Origin: Streptomyces sp. XM4193 | Lineage (GTDB): Bacteria; Actinomycetota; Actinomycetes; Streptomycetales; Streptomycetaceae | Reading direction: 5' to 3' | DNA: 64,000 nucleotides | NCBI RefSeq assembly: GCF_023072595.1 | Contig: NZ_JALLGK010000008.1 | Coordinates: 1 to 64,000 of the forward strand | The notes under the pieces: model-generated | Databases searched by the model: none | The model's input: only the letters and a program-made list of their open reading frames with translations | Told to the model about the DNA's origin: nothing | Shown: positions 33,752 through 43,389 of the stretch, one piece after another | Numbering within the stretch: the first letter of the stretch is position 1 | Layout of the letters: each line of letters begins with the position of its first letter | Position numbers and translations under genes: made by a program

Positions 33752-34105
33752 TCAGCCCTCGGCGATCTCCCGGACCTCCGCGGTCAGCGACCAGTCGGCG
33801 GGGTGGACCTCCAGAAAGCGCCGGGCCCACTCCAGCGCCTCGGCCTTGTCCTTGGCCTGGATGATCGAGTATCCGCCCACCACCTCCTTGGTCTCGGTGA
33901 AGGGCCCGTCGGTGGGGGTGACCCGGCCCTTGGACCAGGTCAGCCTCGTGCCCTCGGAAGTGGGCATCAGACCGGCGGTGTCCAACATGACCCCTGCTCT
34001 GGTGATCTCCTCCAGCAGAGCGCCCATCCGGCCCTCGAAGTCCGGGCACGGCTCCCCGGCGGGGCTGTTCTCGTCGACGTGGATGATCGTCATGTAGCGC
34101 GGCAC
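33752..34105 (-). CDS. DGPF/YCII-related domain protein, partner of the ECF42 sigma factor
   Basis: A 117-aa protein with the DGPF motif intact in TDGPFTETKEVVGGYSII (from about residue 64). The family has a ferredoxin-like YCII fold and is encoded next to ECF42 sigma factors across actinobacteria. The biochemical role is unknown. The GTG start at 34105 has AGGAG 5 nt upstream and is better than the ATG four codons later. It precedes the sigma gene in the direction of transcription. Confidence 0.9.
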   Translation of the reverse strand: MPRYMTIIHVDENSPAGEPCPDFEGRMGALLEEITRAGVMLDTAGLMPTSEGTRLTWSKGRVTPTDGPFTETKEVVGGYSIIQAKDKAEALEWARRFLEVHPADWSLTAEVREIAEG

Positions 34106-34281
34106 GGTGGCTCCTCGGTCTCGGCGGGCGGGGGCTGTCCCCGCCTCTCACCCGTGCGTCGAACGGGCGGCGGCGAACTCGACAGTCCTGCCGAAAGTTT
34201 CTCGGGATTCCGCGAATTTCTCCCGGCAGGCCGTCGGACACGGACTCGACTCACCCGCCGTCGGCCCGCGTCGGCGCCCGA

Positions 34282-34938
34282 CTACCGCTCGCGGACCGCC
34301 CTCCCCCGGCACCCCGCATCCCCCTCGCGGACCGCATCCCCCTCACGGGCCGTCTCCCCGCTGCGGCCGATCTCCCACTCGCGGCCGATCTCCCGCACCA
34401 GCGCGCGGTAGACCCCGAGGTGGCGGAACGGCTTGATGAGCGCCATGTACAGCGAGCCGAGCCGTCCGTTCGGCTTGACCAGCACCGTCATCACACCGTG
34501 GTGGCCGCCGCTGCCGTCCTGCACCCAGCCGATGTGCATGACGCCGTGGACGGTCGCGTTCCCCATCTCCGCGACCCACTCGTCGTGCGTCTGGAAGACC
34601 GACGTCATCGGGAGCGTACGCAGGTCGGGGCCGCGCTCGCCGTCCCGCAGGTCCCGCGGCAAGCGGTCGCGCAGACTCGGCACCCGGCCGCCGACGCCGC
34701 TGCCAGGCCGGTCCCAGCCGAGGATCCGCCCCAACCGCCACCGCACCGCGAAGAGCAGCCGGGAGGTGCGCGACGCCAGATGACCTTCGTTGCCGTTCGC
34801 GAACTGCCGCACCAGCCGGTCGAGTTCGTCCGGGCCACCGGGTGTCGGCAGACGCCAGACGTCCTCCACCCGGAAGTCCCGGACCAGCGCACGGGCCCGC
34901 CAGGGTCTGGAGGTGAACGCACTTCTCGGGAGCCGCAC
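34282..34938 (-). CDS. DUF2867 family protein
   Basis: A 218-aa protein of the DUF2867 family, recognisable from the start MRLPRSAFTSRPWR, the FRVEDVWRLPTPGG segment and GRLGSLYMALIKPFRHLGVYRALVREIGREWE at the C-terminus. Function unknown; members are often next to TetR regulators. The GTG at 34938 is chosen because GGGAGGG lies 6 nt upstream. An ATG five codons earlier overlaps that ribosome site. A repetitive AREGD-VREGD tail follows the domain. Two identical-type operators lie just upstream. Confidence 0.8.
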   Translation of the reverse strand: MRLPRSAFTSRPWRARALVRDFRVEDVWRLPTPGGPDELDRLVRQFANGNEGHLASRTSRLLFAVRWRLGRILGWDRPGSGVGGRVPSLRDRLPRDLRDGERGPDLRTLPMTSVFQTHDEWVAEMGNATVHGVMHIGWVQDGSGGHHGVMTVLVKPNGRLGSLYMALIKPFRHLGVYRALVREIGREWEIGRSGETAREGDAVREGDAGCRGRAVRER

Positions 34939-34955
34939 GGCTAACCCTCCCATCT

Positions 34956-35002
34956 ATACGGTGGCGTACAGTCAGCGTAGAGCAATCCATACGCCCCCGT
35001 AT
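34956..35002. promoter_or_regulatory. Twin ATACG-N4-CGTAT operators upstream of the DUF2867 gene
   Basis: ATACG-GTGG-CGTAC lies at 34956-34969 and ATACG-CCCC-CGTAT at 34989-35002, 33 bp apart start to start (about three helical turns). This is the pattern expected of a TetR-type repressor binding two sites. No TetR gene lies nearby. Confidence 0.6.
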
Positions 35003-35068
35003 ACACATGGGGCGGCCGGATCGCCCGGGAGCGATCCGGCCGCCTGCCGGGGAGCGGGTGCGCGCGGC

Positions 35069-37459
<2,391 letters not shown>

Positions 37460-37566
37460 CGTCTCTCCATGTGGTGCGCGGCGTGGCCCTCGCGGGCCGA
37501 GCCGCCGGGGCCCGGCCCGCCGACGGGCAGTGTGTCGGGGCCGGCCTCACACCGGCACTCGTCGGG

Positions 37567-37977
37567 TCACTCCACTTCCTGGATGCGGATCATGTTCCCG
37601 GCCGGGTCGCGGAGCGCGCAGTCCCGCACTCCCCACGGCTGGTCGGTCGGCTCCTGGACGATGTCGACGTCCTTCGCCTGGAGCCGGTCGAACGTGCCGT
37701 TCAGATCCTTGGTGGAGAGAAGGAGACTCGCGTACGTGCCCTTCGCCATCATCTCGCCGATGACCCGCTTCTCCTCCTCGGTGATGCCCGGGTTCGCACC
37801 GGGCGGGTCGAGGACGACGTTGATCTCGGGCCGCCCGACGGGGCCGACGGTGATCCAGCGCATCCCCTCGTAGCCGACGTCGTTGCGCACCTCGAAGCCG
37901 AGGACGTCGCGGTAGAAGCCGAGCGCCGCCTCCGGGTCGTTGTGCGGCATGAAGCAGGAATGAATGTTGATGTCCAT
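37567..37977 (-). CDS. VOC/glyoxalase-family protein
   Basis: A 136-aa vicinal-oxygen-chelate fold protein: two beta-alpha-beta-beta-beta modules, DPEAALGFYRDVLGFEVRNDVGYEGMRW in the first and DLNGTFDRLQAKDVDIVQEPTDQPWGVRDCALRDPAGNMIRIQE in the second. Family members are metal-dependent lyases, dioxygenases or drug-binding resistance proteins. The substrate cannot be told. It lies 10 bp after the AraC-type gene and is almost certainly cotranscribed and controlled by it. Confidence 0.9.
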   Translation of the reverse strand: MDINIHSCFMPHNDPEAALGFYRDVLGFEVRNDVGYEGMRWITVGPVGRPEINVVLDPPGANPGITEEEKRVIGEMMAKGTYASLLLSTKDLNGTFDRLQAKDVDIVQEPTDQPWGVRDCALRDPAGNMIRIQEVE

Positions 37978-37987
37978 GCCTGTCAGG

Positions 37988-38431
37988 CTATGAGCGCTCC
38001 GTCGGCCGCGCTTCTCGATTCCTGATCGGTCTGGTGACCTGCTTCGCGACGCACGCCGGAATGCCCGCGGCCTCCCCGCCCGCCTCCCGCCGATAGCTGC
38101 TCGGCGACATCCCGACCAGCTCGGTGAAGCGCGTACTGAACGTACCGAGCGAGGAACACCCGACCTCGAAGCACACCTCGGTGACACTGCGATCCCCCCG
38201 CCGCAACAGCGCCATCGCCCGCTCGATGCGGCGGGTCATCAGATACGAGTACGGCGACTCCCCGTACGCCTCGCGGAACCTGCGACTGAGGTGGCCGGAC
38301 GACATGTGCACGCCCCGGGCCAACGCCTCGACGTTCAACGGGCGGGCGTACTCCCGGTCCATCCGGTCGCGCACGCGCCGCAGCAGCACCAGCTCGCGCA
38401 GCCGGGCTTCGTCGGCGGGTGAGGCAGTCAT
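37988..38431 (-). CDS. AraC-family transcriptional regulator (minimal)
   Basis: A 147-aa activator consisting of little more than the two AraC helix-turn-helix motifs: RPLNVEALARGVHMSSGHLSRRFREAYGESPYSYL and DRSVTEVCFEVGCSSLGTFSTRFTELVGMSPSSYRR. No ligand-binding domain is present, as in the MarA/SoxS-like and small VOC-linked regulators of actinobacteria. The ATG at 38431 has no obvious ribosome site and may be leaderless. It forms an operon with the VOC gene downstream. Confidence 0.9.
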   Translation of the reverse strand: MTASPADEARLRELVLLRRVRDRMDREYARPLNVEALARGVHMSSGHLSRRFREAYGESPYSYLMTRRIERAMALLRRGDRSVTEVCFEVGCSSLGTFSTRFTELVGMSPSSYRREAGGEAAGIPACVAKQVTRPIRNREARPTERS

Positions 38432-38718
38432 CCGGAAATCGTGCCACCCACCACCGACACCGCCCACCGCCCACCGCCCACGCTGCGGGGCGGGACGGGA
38501 CGGCCCCGGGGAGACGGACGCGAGGAGATCACCGGCGGCCGGGCACACAAGGGCCGGTACGGGCAGACGGCCGCACACGGCACCGGCACGGGGAGACCGA
38601 GAACGGGCCCGGACACACGCAGGCCAGCACACACGCGGGCCCCGGAAAACGCGGGCCCCGGAAAACGAAGAGGCAAGGGGCTCACCGCCTCCTTGCCACT
38701 CTCAACGTATAGCGCACA

Positions 38719-38742
38719 GGGGGGCTTGCGGCAAGACCCCCC
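38719..38742 (+). promoter_or_regulatory. Rifamycin-associated element (RAE)
   Basis: GGGGGGCTTG, CGG, CAAGACCCCCC: an inverted repeat with a G-A mismatch in the arms. The core GGGGCTTGCGGCAAG is identical to the RAE described upstream of actinobacterial rifamycin-resistance genes as I recall it, differing by one base in the right arm. It lies 6 bp downstream of a TATAGC -10-like box, and 232 bp before the HelR-type start. Confidence 0.82.
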
Positions 38743-38888
38743 TCATGCCGCAAAATCGCCGACCTGAGCGAAATCACCGCGGTACGCCGTTCCTTCCGCT
38801 TCATCCCGTTCACCCCACTCCTCCCCTGCCCCTGCTCTGCCCTGCCCGCCCCCGCCCCTGCTCTTCCTTCTCCCCGCCCTTCCCCCTC

Positions 38889-38927
38889 CTGCCGCCTGCC
38901 GCCTGCCGCCTGCCGCCTGCCGCCTGC
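38889..38927 (+). repeat. Heptanucleotide tandem repeat in the helR leader
   Basis: Five complete CTGCCGC units plus a partial sixth, 47 bp before the start codon. The period of seven is not a multiple of three, and the tract is in the untranslated leader. It is a natural slippage site. Confidence 0.85.
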
Positions 38928-38974
38928 ACCACACCGCCGTTCCGCCCGCCGCGTCCACTCCCGGAGACCGCCCC

Positions 38975-41137
38975 GTGAACTCCCGCACCACCAGCGCTTT
39001 CGACCTCCCGGCCCGCCGGGCCGCCAAGTCCGACCCCGCCCTGATCGGCGGGGACGAACGCCACTTCGAGGCTGTCGCGGCCACGCTGCGGCGCTCCGTC
39101 GCCGAGTTGAACGAACAACTGGACACCGTCCGCCGGGCGCCGGGCGGCGCGGGCCGTTCTGCGATGGACCGCGACATCGAGGTGTACCGGCTGACCGCCC
39201 GGCTGCGCACGCTGCAACGCTTCGGGCTCGATCTCTGCCTCGGTCGGATGGTCGGCGCGGACGACGAGGAACCCGTGTACGTCGGACGGCTCGGACTGAC
39301 CGACGGCGACGGCCGCCGGCTGCTGGTCGACTGGCGGTCGCCGGCAGCCGAACCGTTCTTCGGCGCCACCCACGCACAGCCGATGGGCCTGCACAGCCGT
39401 CGCCGCTACCGCTGGACCCACGGCCGGATCAGCGACTACTGGGACGAGGTCTTCGCCGCGGACGGGTTCGAGGGCCACGCCGCCCTGGACGACCAGTCCG
39501 CCTTCGTCGCGAGCCTCGGCGAGGCGCGTTCGCCGCGGATGCGCGATGTGCTGGGCACCATCCAGGCCGACCAGGACTCCGTCATCCGCGCCGGTTCGCG
39601 CGGCGCGCTGGTCGTCGACGGCGGACCCGGCACCGGCAAGACCGTGGTGGCGCTGCACCGCGCCGCCTACCTCCTGTACTCCGACCCACGGCTGGGACAC
39701 CGGCGCGGCGGAGTGCTGTTCGTGGGGCCGCACCAGCCGTATCTGGACTACGTCGCCGATGTGCTGCCGAGCCTCGGCGAGGAGGGCGTGCAGGTCTGCA
39801 CCCTGCGCGATCTGGTGCCGGAGGGCGGCGCGGCGGCGCCCGAACGCGACCCGGAAGTGGCCCGGTTGAAGTCCTCGGCGGAACTGGTGCGGGCCGTCGA
39901 ACCCGCCGTCCGCCTCTACGAGGAGCCACCGAAGGAGGGACTGGAGATCGAGACCGAATGGTCCGAGCTGTGGGTCGAGCCAGCGGACTGGGCGGTGGCG
40001 TTCGAGGCCGGCGGGCAGGGCGTCCCGCACAACGAGGCGCGCGAGCCGATCCTCGAGGAACTGGTCGCGCTGCTCGTCGAGAAGGACGGGAGCGACGCGC
40101 CGCCCGAGGCACTGCGCGCCTCACTGACCCGCAACCGTGAACTGCGCGGCGCGCTCGCCCGCGCCTGGCCGCTGCTCGTCCACACCGACCTGGTCGGCGA
40201 CCTGTGGACCGTGCCGGCCTACCTCCGGATGTGCGCTCCGGGCCTCTCGCCCGAAGACGTACGGAAGTTGCAGCGGCCGGACGCCCACGCCTGGACGGAG
40301 TCCGACCTGCCGCTGCTGGACGCGGCCCGCCGACGCCTCGGCGACCCGGCCGCCTCCCGGCGCCGAAGCGCACAGCGGGCCGCGGCCGGTGCCGAACGGG
40401 CGCGGATGGCCGAGGTGATCGACAGCATCGTCGAGGCCGACGCCGACGGGGAGGGCGCGGTGACGATGCTGCACGGCCAGGACCTGCGCGACTCCCTGGT
40501 CGACGACGCAGCCGTCCCGGACGCCGAACGGGACCCGCTCGCCGGTCCGTTCGCCCACATCGTGGTGGACGAGGCGCAGGAACTCACCGACGCGCAGTGG
40601 CAGATGCTGCTCCAGCGCTGCCCCTCGGGCAGTCTCACCGTCGTCGGCGACCGCGCCCAGGCCCGGCGCGGCTTCACCGAGTCCTGGCAGGAACGGCTGG
40701 GCCGCGTCGGCCTCGACCGGGTGCGGCAGACATCGCTGACCATCAACTACCGCACGCCGAAGGAGATCATGGCGGAGGCCGAACCGGTCATCCGCGCCGC
40801 CCTCCCGGACGCCAACGTGCCGGTCTCGGTCCGCGCCGGCGGCGTCCCCGTGCGGCACGGCACGGTCGACGAACTCCACACGATCGTGTCCAACTGGCTC
40901 GCGGAGCACGAAGAGGGCACCGCCTGCGTCATCGGCGATCCGACCCACCCGGACAGTCCACGCGTACGGTCGCTGACACCGGAGTCCGCCAAGGGGCTGG
41001 AGTTCGACCTCGTCGTACTGGTCGCACCGGAGCGCTTCGGCCCGGGCACCGAGGGCGCCGTGGACCGCTACGTCGCCATGACCCGCGCCACCCACCACCT
41101 CGCCCTCCTCACCACCCCACCCCAGCCCCAGCCGTAA
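38975..41137 (+). CDS. helR: HelR/HelD-type RNA polymerase recycling helicase
   Basis: A 720-aa UvrD/Rep-superfamily protein of the actinobacterial HelD class. The N-terminal helical segment (about 30-90) is the kind that enters the RNA polymerase secondary channel. Walker A GGPGTGKT is at 216-223, VDEAQ at 531-535, GDRAQ near 558-562, NYRTP at 591-595 and the C-terminal VAMTRAT motif near 703. HelR proteins displace rifamycins from RNA polymerase and confer tolerance, and the RAE upstream supports that identity over a generic HelD. The start was taken at the GTG where the conserved region begins. Confidence 0.85.
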   Translation: MNSRTTSAFDLPARRAAKSDPALIGGDERHFEAVAATLRRSVAELNEQLDTVRRAPGGAGRSAMDRDIEVYRLTARLRTLQRFGLDLCLGRMVGADDEEPVYVGRLGLTDGDGRRLLVDWRSPAAEPFFGATHAQPMGLHSRRRYRWTHGRISDYWDEVFAADGFEGHAALDDQSAFVASLGEARSPRMRDVLGTIQADQDSVIRAGSRGALVVDGGPGTGKTVVALHRAAYLLYSDPRLGHRRGGVLFVGPHQPYLDYVADVLPSLGEEGVQVCTLRDLVPEGGAAAPERDPEVARLKSSAELVRAVEPAVRLYEEPPKEGLEIETEWSELWVEPADWAVAFEAGGQGVPHNEAREPILEELVALLVEKDGSDAPPEALRASLTRNRELRGALARAWPLLVHTDLVGDLWTVPAYLRMCAPGLSPEDVRKLQRPDAHAWTESDLPLLDAARRRLGDPAASRRRSAQRAAAGAERARMAEVIDSIVEADADGEGAVTMLHGQDLRDSLVDDAAVPDAERDPLAGPFAHIVVDEAQELTDAQWQMLLQRCPSGSLTVVGDRAQARRGFTESWQERLGRVGLDRVRQTSLTINYRTPKEIMAEAEPVIRAALPDANVPVSVRAGGVPVRHGTVDELHTIVSNWLAEHEEGTACVIGDPTHPDSPRVRSLTPESAKGLEFDLVVLVAPERFGPGTEGAVDRYVAMTRATHHLALLTTPPQPQP

Positions 41138-41151
41138 CAACCCCCGAGCGT

Positions 41152-41167
41152 CCTCGACGTGAGCGGG
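41152..41167 (+). repeat. Left copy of a 16-bp perfect direct repeat
   Basis: CCTCGACGTGAGCGGG, identical to 42536-42551. Both copies are preceded by CGAGC, with a 2-nt difference in spacing. Candidate attachment-site-like or duplication footprint. Confidence 0.75.
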
Positions 41168-41392
41168 AAGTCGGCAACCTGCCCTCCCGGCCCGGACCTT
41201 CTTGAGTTCCGCGCGCAAAGTCCGTGCCGAAATCGCCTCTCCCAGAAGGAGTCGGACCCCCTCTCCCGGGAGGGCGTCCGGATTCCTCACTCGGCCCGTG
41301 CACATGCAGGGATTGGGGCCACGAAGGCACGGCGGGGGGCAGCAGCCGTGACGCTCGACTCTCGACGCGACCCGTCGAAGGAGGGCAAGAAG

Positions 41393-41428
41393 AAAGGGGC
41401 AGTGGCCAGAACTGGCGAGTGCCCCTTT
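41393..41428 (+). terminator. Nested stem-loop
   Basis: Outer arms AAAGGGGCA/TGCCCCTTT enclose an inner GCCAG-AA-CTGGC hairpin, followed by TTTAAG. The T-rich 3-prime side favours a terminator for helR transcripts, although it lies inside the bracketed segment. Confidence 0.55.
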
Positions 41429-41481
41429 AAGTCTTTCAGGAGATTAACACGCCGGCAGAGAGCTCCACTACGGTACTCGGC

Positions 41482-42420
41482 GTGAACGCATCATCACACC
41501 ATGCATCCAGTGTCTATGCGCGGCACACGCTGGCACGCATGATCGACTACTTCACCGACGAAGGCACTCCTTGGGCCCGCAGATTGTGGGACATCGGGTC
41601 AGTGTTGGCGCTGGAGGAACTGTGGGAAGCCGGCGCCTGGGAAGCCCAGGGCGTTCTGTCACCTGCGGCCTGCGCCTGGCAGCGTGCCGAACTGCGCACC
41701 CTCATCGGCCCGGACCGAGGACTGGGCGAGCGTGAACTCCGCAAGGAGATCACCGTGCTGCTGAGCGCCCCTCTGCCCGACCCGAGTCCAGCCAGACGCC
41801 GCCTGCGGGAGATCGTCGACCACTCGCGCGCTGGCTATCTGGAGCGCTGGACCGCCGCCGTCACCGACTGCAGTCACCCCGGACCCGAGCGGTTCTCACG
41901 CACCATTGTCGCGCATCTACTGGACCTGGGGTACAGCGCGAGTCACCTACTGACGTGGGCACAAGGTCTGTACGCAGAGCGAGCGGACACAGTCGGCATC
42001 GCCGAAAGCGCCGCCGCCCTCGCGCGATCCTCGCCCCGCTCGTTCAACGTCCTGGTCGCCCTGCACAGCGTTCCACAGCGAGATCTTGCTGAACCATTGG
42101 CGAACTGGATGCCGAAGGGGAAAGTGACCGCCTGGCTTCGCGAACACGGATACGACACCGCCGGCATTCGGTCCGGCGGTGGATTCCTGTACCGGTTCAC
42201 CGCACTGGATGCCTATGGAGCCGCCGAGCAGGCTCGCCAGATGATCGAGCGCATGGTCGCCCGATCCTCGTTTCTGCGCCGGAATCGTGGGGGCATCCTC
42301 CCCCTGCCGCACATCTGGGTAGCGGGACACCCACGACCGACCCCCGTCACCCCGCCGGCCAGGGGCGCCGATGTACTGACGACCTGGCCGCGCGCGCCGA
42401 AGTCGCTCTGCGCCTGGTAG
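41482..42420 (+). CDS. Unrecognised protein in a direct-repeat-bounded segment
   Basis: A 312-aa predicted cytosolic, largely helical protein with no family I can name. It opens SSVYARHTLARMIDYFTDEG and contains WARRLWDIGSVLALEELWEAGAW. Codons such as AGA, CTA and ACT are more frequent than in neighbours, which suggests acquired DNA. The C-terminal 17 residues after ARGAD look unlike the rest. Shifting frame near 42372 gives a helix-like DDLAARAEVALRLVGGE tail ending at 42473, so the gene may be frameshifted. The GTG start has no clear ribosome site. Confidence 0.6.
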   Translation: MNASSHHASSVYARHTLARMIDYFTDEGTPWARRLWDIGSVLALEELWEAGAWEAQGVLSPAACAWQRAELRTLIGPDRGLGERELRKEITVLLSAPLPDPSPARRRLREIVDHSRAGYLERWTAAVTDCSHPGPERFSRTIVAHLLDLGYSASHLLTWAQGLYAERADTVGIAESAAALARSSPRSFNVLVALHSVPQRDLAEPLANWMPKGKVTAWLREHGYDTAGIRSGGGFLYRFTALDAYGAAEQARQMIERMVARSSFLRRNRGGILPLPHIWVAGHPRPTPVTPPARGADVLTTWPRAPKSLCAW

Positions 42421-42535
42421 GCGGCGAGACGAGGTTGCCCGTCGTACAGCTTCTCGAACCGGCGCACCCGTGAACGCACCCCCTTCCGCAGGGTCCACCA
42501 CGCCAACCATCACCCAGCCCTGCCTCCCAACGAGC

Positions 42536-42551
42536 CCTCGACGTGAGCGGG
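42536..42551 (+). repeat. Right copy of the 16-bp direct repeat
   Basis: Identical to 41152-41167, offset 1,384 bp. It lies immediately upstream of the XRE operator, so this copy is probably the ancestral promoter-side sequence. Confidence 0.75.
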
Positions 42552-42555
42552 GACA

Positions 42556-42581
42556 CTTTTGCAAGCAGGCGCTTGCAAAAG
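42556..42581. promoter_or_regulatory. Operator of the XRE regulator
   Basis: CTTTTGCAAG and CTTGCAAAAG are perfect 10-bp arms around CAGGCG, and a further half-site-like AAGCTAGCAA overlaps the right edge (42579-42588). It lies 27 bp before the XRE start, in position for autorepression. Confidence 0.7.
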
Positions 42582-42608
42582 CTAGCAAGGTTGGGGCACG
42601 GTAGGGAC

Positions 42609-43058
42609 ATGGCTTCACTTCACCCCGGAGACATCGGCGAGTTCCTGCGGGAGCAGCGGCGCAACGCCCAGCTCTCGCTGCGGCAGCTCGCCGACGCGGC
42701 CGGGGTGTCGAACCCCTACCTCAGTCAGATCGAGCGGGGTCTGCGCAAGCCGAGCGCGGACATCCTCCAGCAACTCGCCAAGGCGCTGCGGATATCCGCC
42801 GAGACCCTGTACATCAGGGCCGGGATGCTCGACGAGCGCGACCGGGACGAGGTCGAGGTCACGGCCGCGATCCTCGCCGACCCCTCGATCAACGAGCAGC
42901 AGAAGCAGGCGCTGCTCCAGATCTACGCCTCGTTCCGCGCACAGAACGAGGCCGGCGGTGCGGAGTCGGCCGACGGGCCGGCGCCGCAGGACCGTGCCGC
43001 GAAGTCGCCCACCGCGGCGGGCGGTTCCGGCCCGACGTCCGGGCCGGACGCCGGCTAG
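42609..43058 (+). CDS. XRE-family transcriptional regulator (Rv0474-like)
   Basis: A 149-aa regulator with a Cro/C1 helix-turn-helix at residues 8-62: LREQRRNAQLSLRQLADAAGVSNPYLSQIERGLRKPSADILQQLAKAL. A short helical region and an Ala/Gly/Pro-rich tail follow. The neighbouring HBHA-like and DUF2516 genes reproduce the Rv0474-Rv0475-Rv0476 order of Mycobacterium, so this is the Rv0474 counterpart, proposed there to control the haemagglutinin gene. The ATG has GGTAGGG upstream. Confidence 0.9.
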   Translation: MASLHPGDIGEFLREQRRNAQLSLRQLADAAGVSNPYLSQIERGLRKPSADILQQLAKALRISAETLYIRAGMLDERDRDEVEVTAAILADPSINEQQKQALLQIYASFRAQNEAGGAESADGPAPQDRAAKSPTAAGGSGPTSGPDAG

Positions 43059-43389
43059 CCCGGCCGGAGAACGACAGCGGCACGGGCACAGGCGCGGGGC
43101 GGCGCGGGGCGGACAACTGCACACGGCGTGCGGCGAACCGGCCGAGCCGGCGCGGCCACGGCGGTACGACCGCACCGGCGGCGCTGCCGAAGACGTCGAC
43201 ACGGCAGGCACGGCAGACACGGCAGGCACGTCGACAGACCGAGCACGACAGGTACGTCGGCAGGAACAGAGCACGACAGGTACGACCGAGCACTTCAGCA
43301 GGACCGAGCACCACACGGCGCACGGCAAGACACGGTCACACGGCACACCACGGCAACACAGCCAGCGAGCTGTCCGGGAGGAACCACAG
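43059..43389 (+). other. Gene-free spacer with A/C/G-rich short repeats
   Basis: Between the XRE and HBHA-like genes. Two CCGAGCACGACAGGTACG copies and several CACGGCAG units are visible, and GTCGAC bounds the latter on both sides. An open frame runs through to the HBHA-like ATG but its composition is repeat-driven, so I do not call it coding. Confidence 0.5.

Larger units (their letters stand above)
38432..38974 (+). promoter_or_regulatory. Gene-free control region ahead of the HelR-type gene
   Basis: No gene is supported over 543 bp. The AraC-side half is GC-rich with direct repeats CGCGGGCCCCGGAAAA. It then contains an inverted repeat GGCAAGG/CCTTGCC (38672-38697), the -10-like TATAGC (38708-38713), the rifamycin-associated element and a C/T-rich leader with heptamer repeats. 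Confidence 0.6.
41138..41481 (+). other. Gene-free stretch inside the direct-repeat-bounded segment
   Basis: No convincing gene is seen. The left copy of a 16-bp direct repeat is at 41152-41167. An inverted GGACCCCCTC/GAGGGCGTCC-like element lies near 41246-41272, and the nested hairpin at 41393-41428 lies shortly before the next gene. Confidence 0.45.

Noticed and set aside
41905..41925. RTIVAH in the cassette protein as a HEPN RNase R-x4-H motif
   Set aside because: A single short match in an otherwise unrecognised protein is not evidence of a HEPN nuclease.
42958..43389. Open frame continuous with the HBHA-like gene, suggesting a longer protein
   Set aside because: The sequence before 43390 is repeat-rich and partly overlaps the XRE gene in another frame, and GGGAGG precedes the internal ATG.
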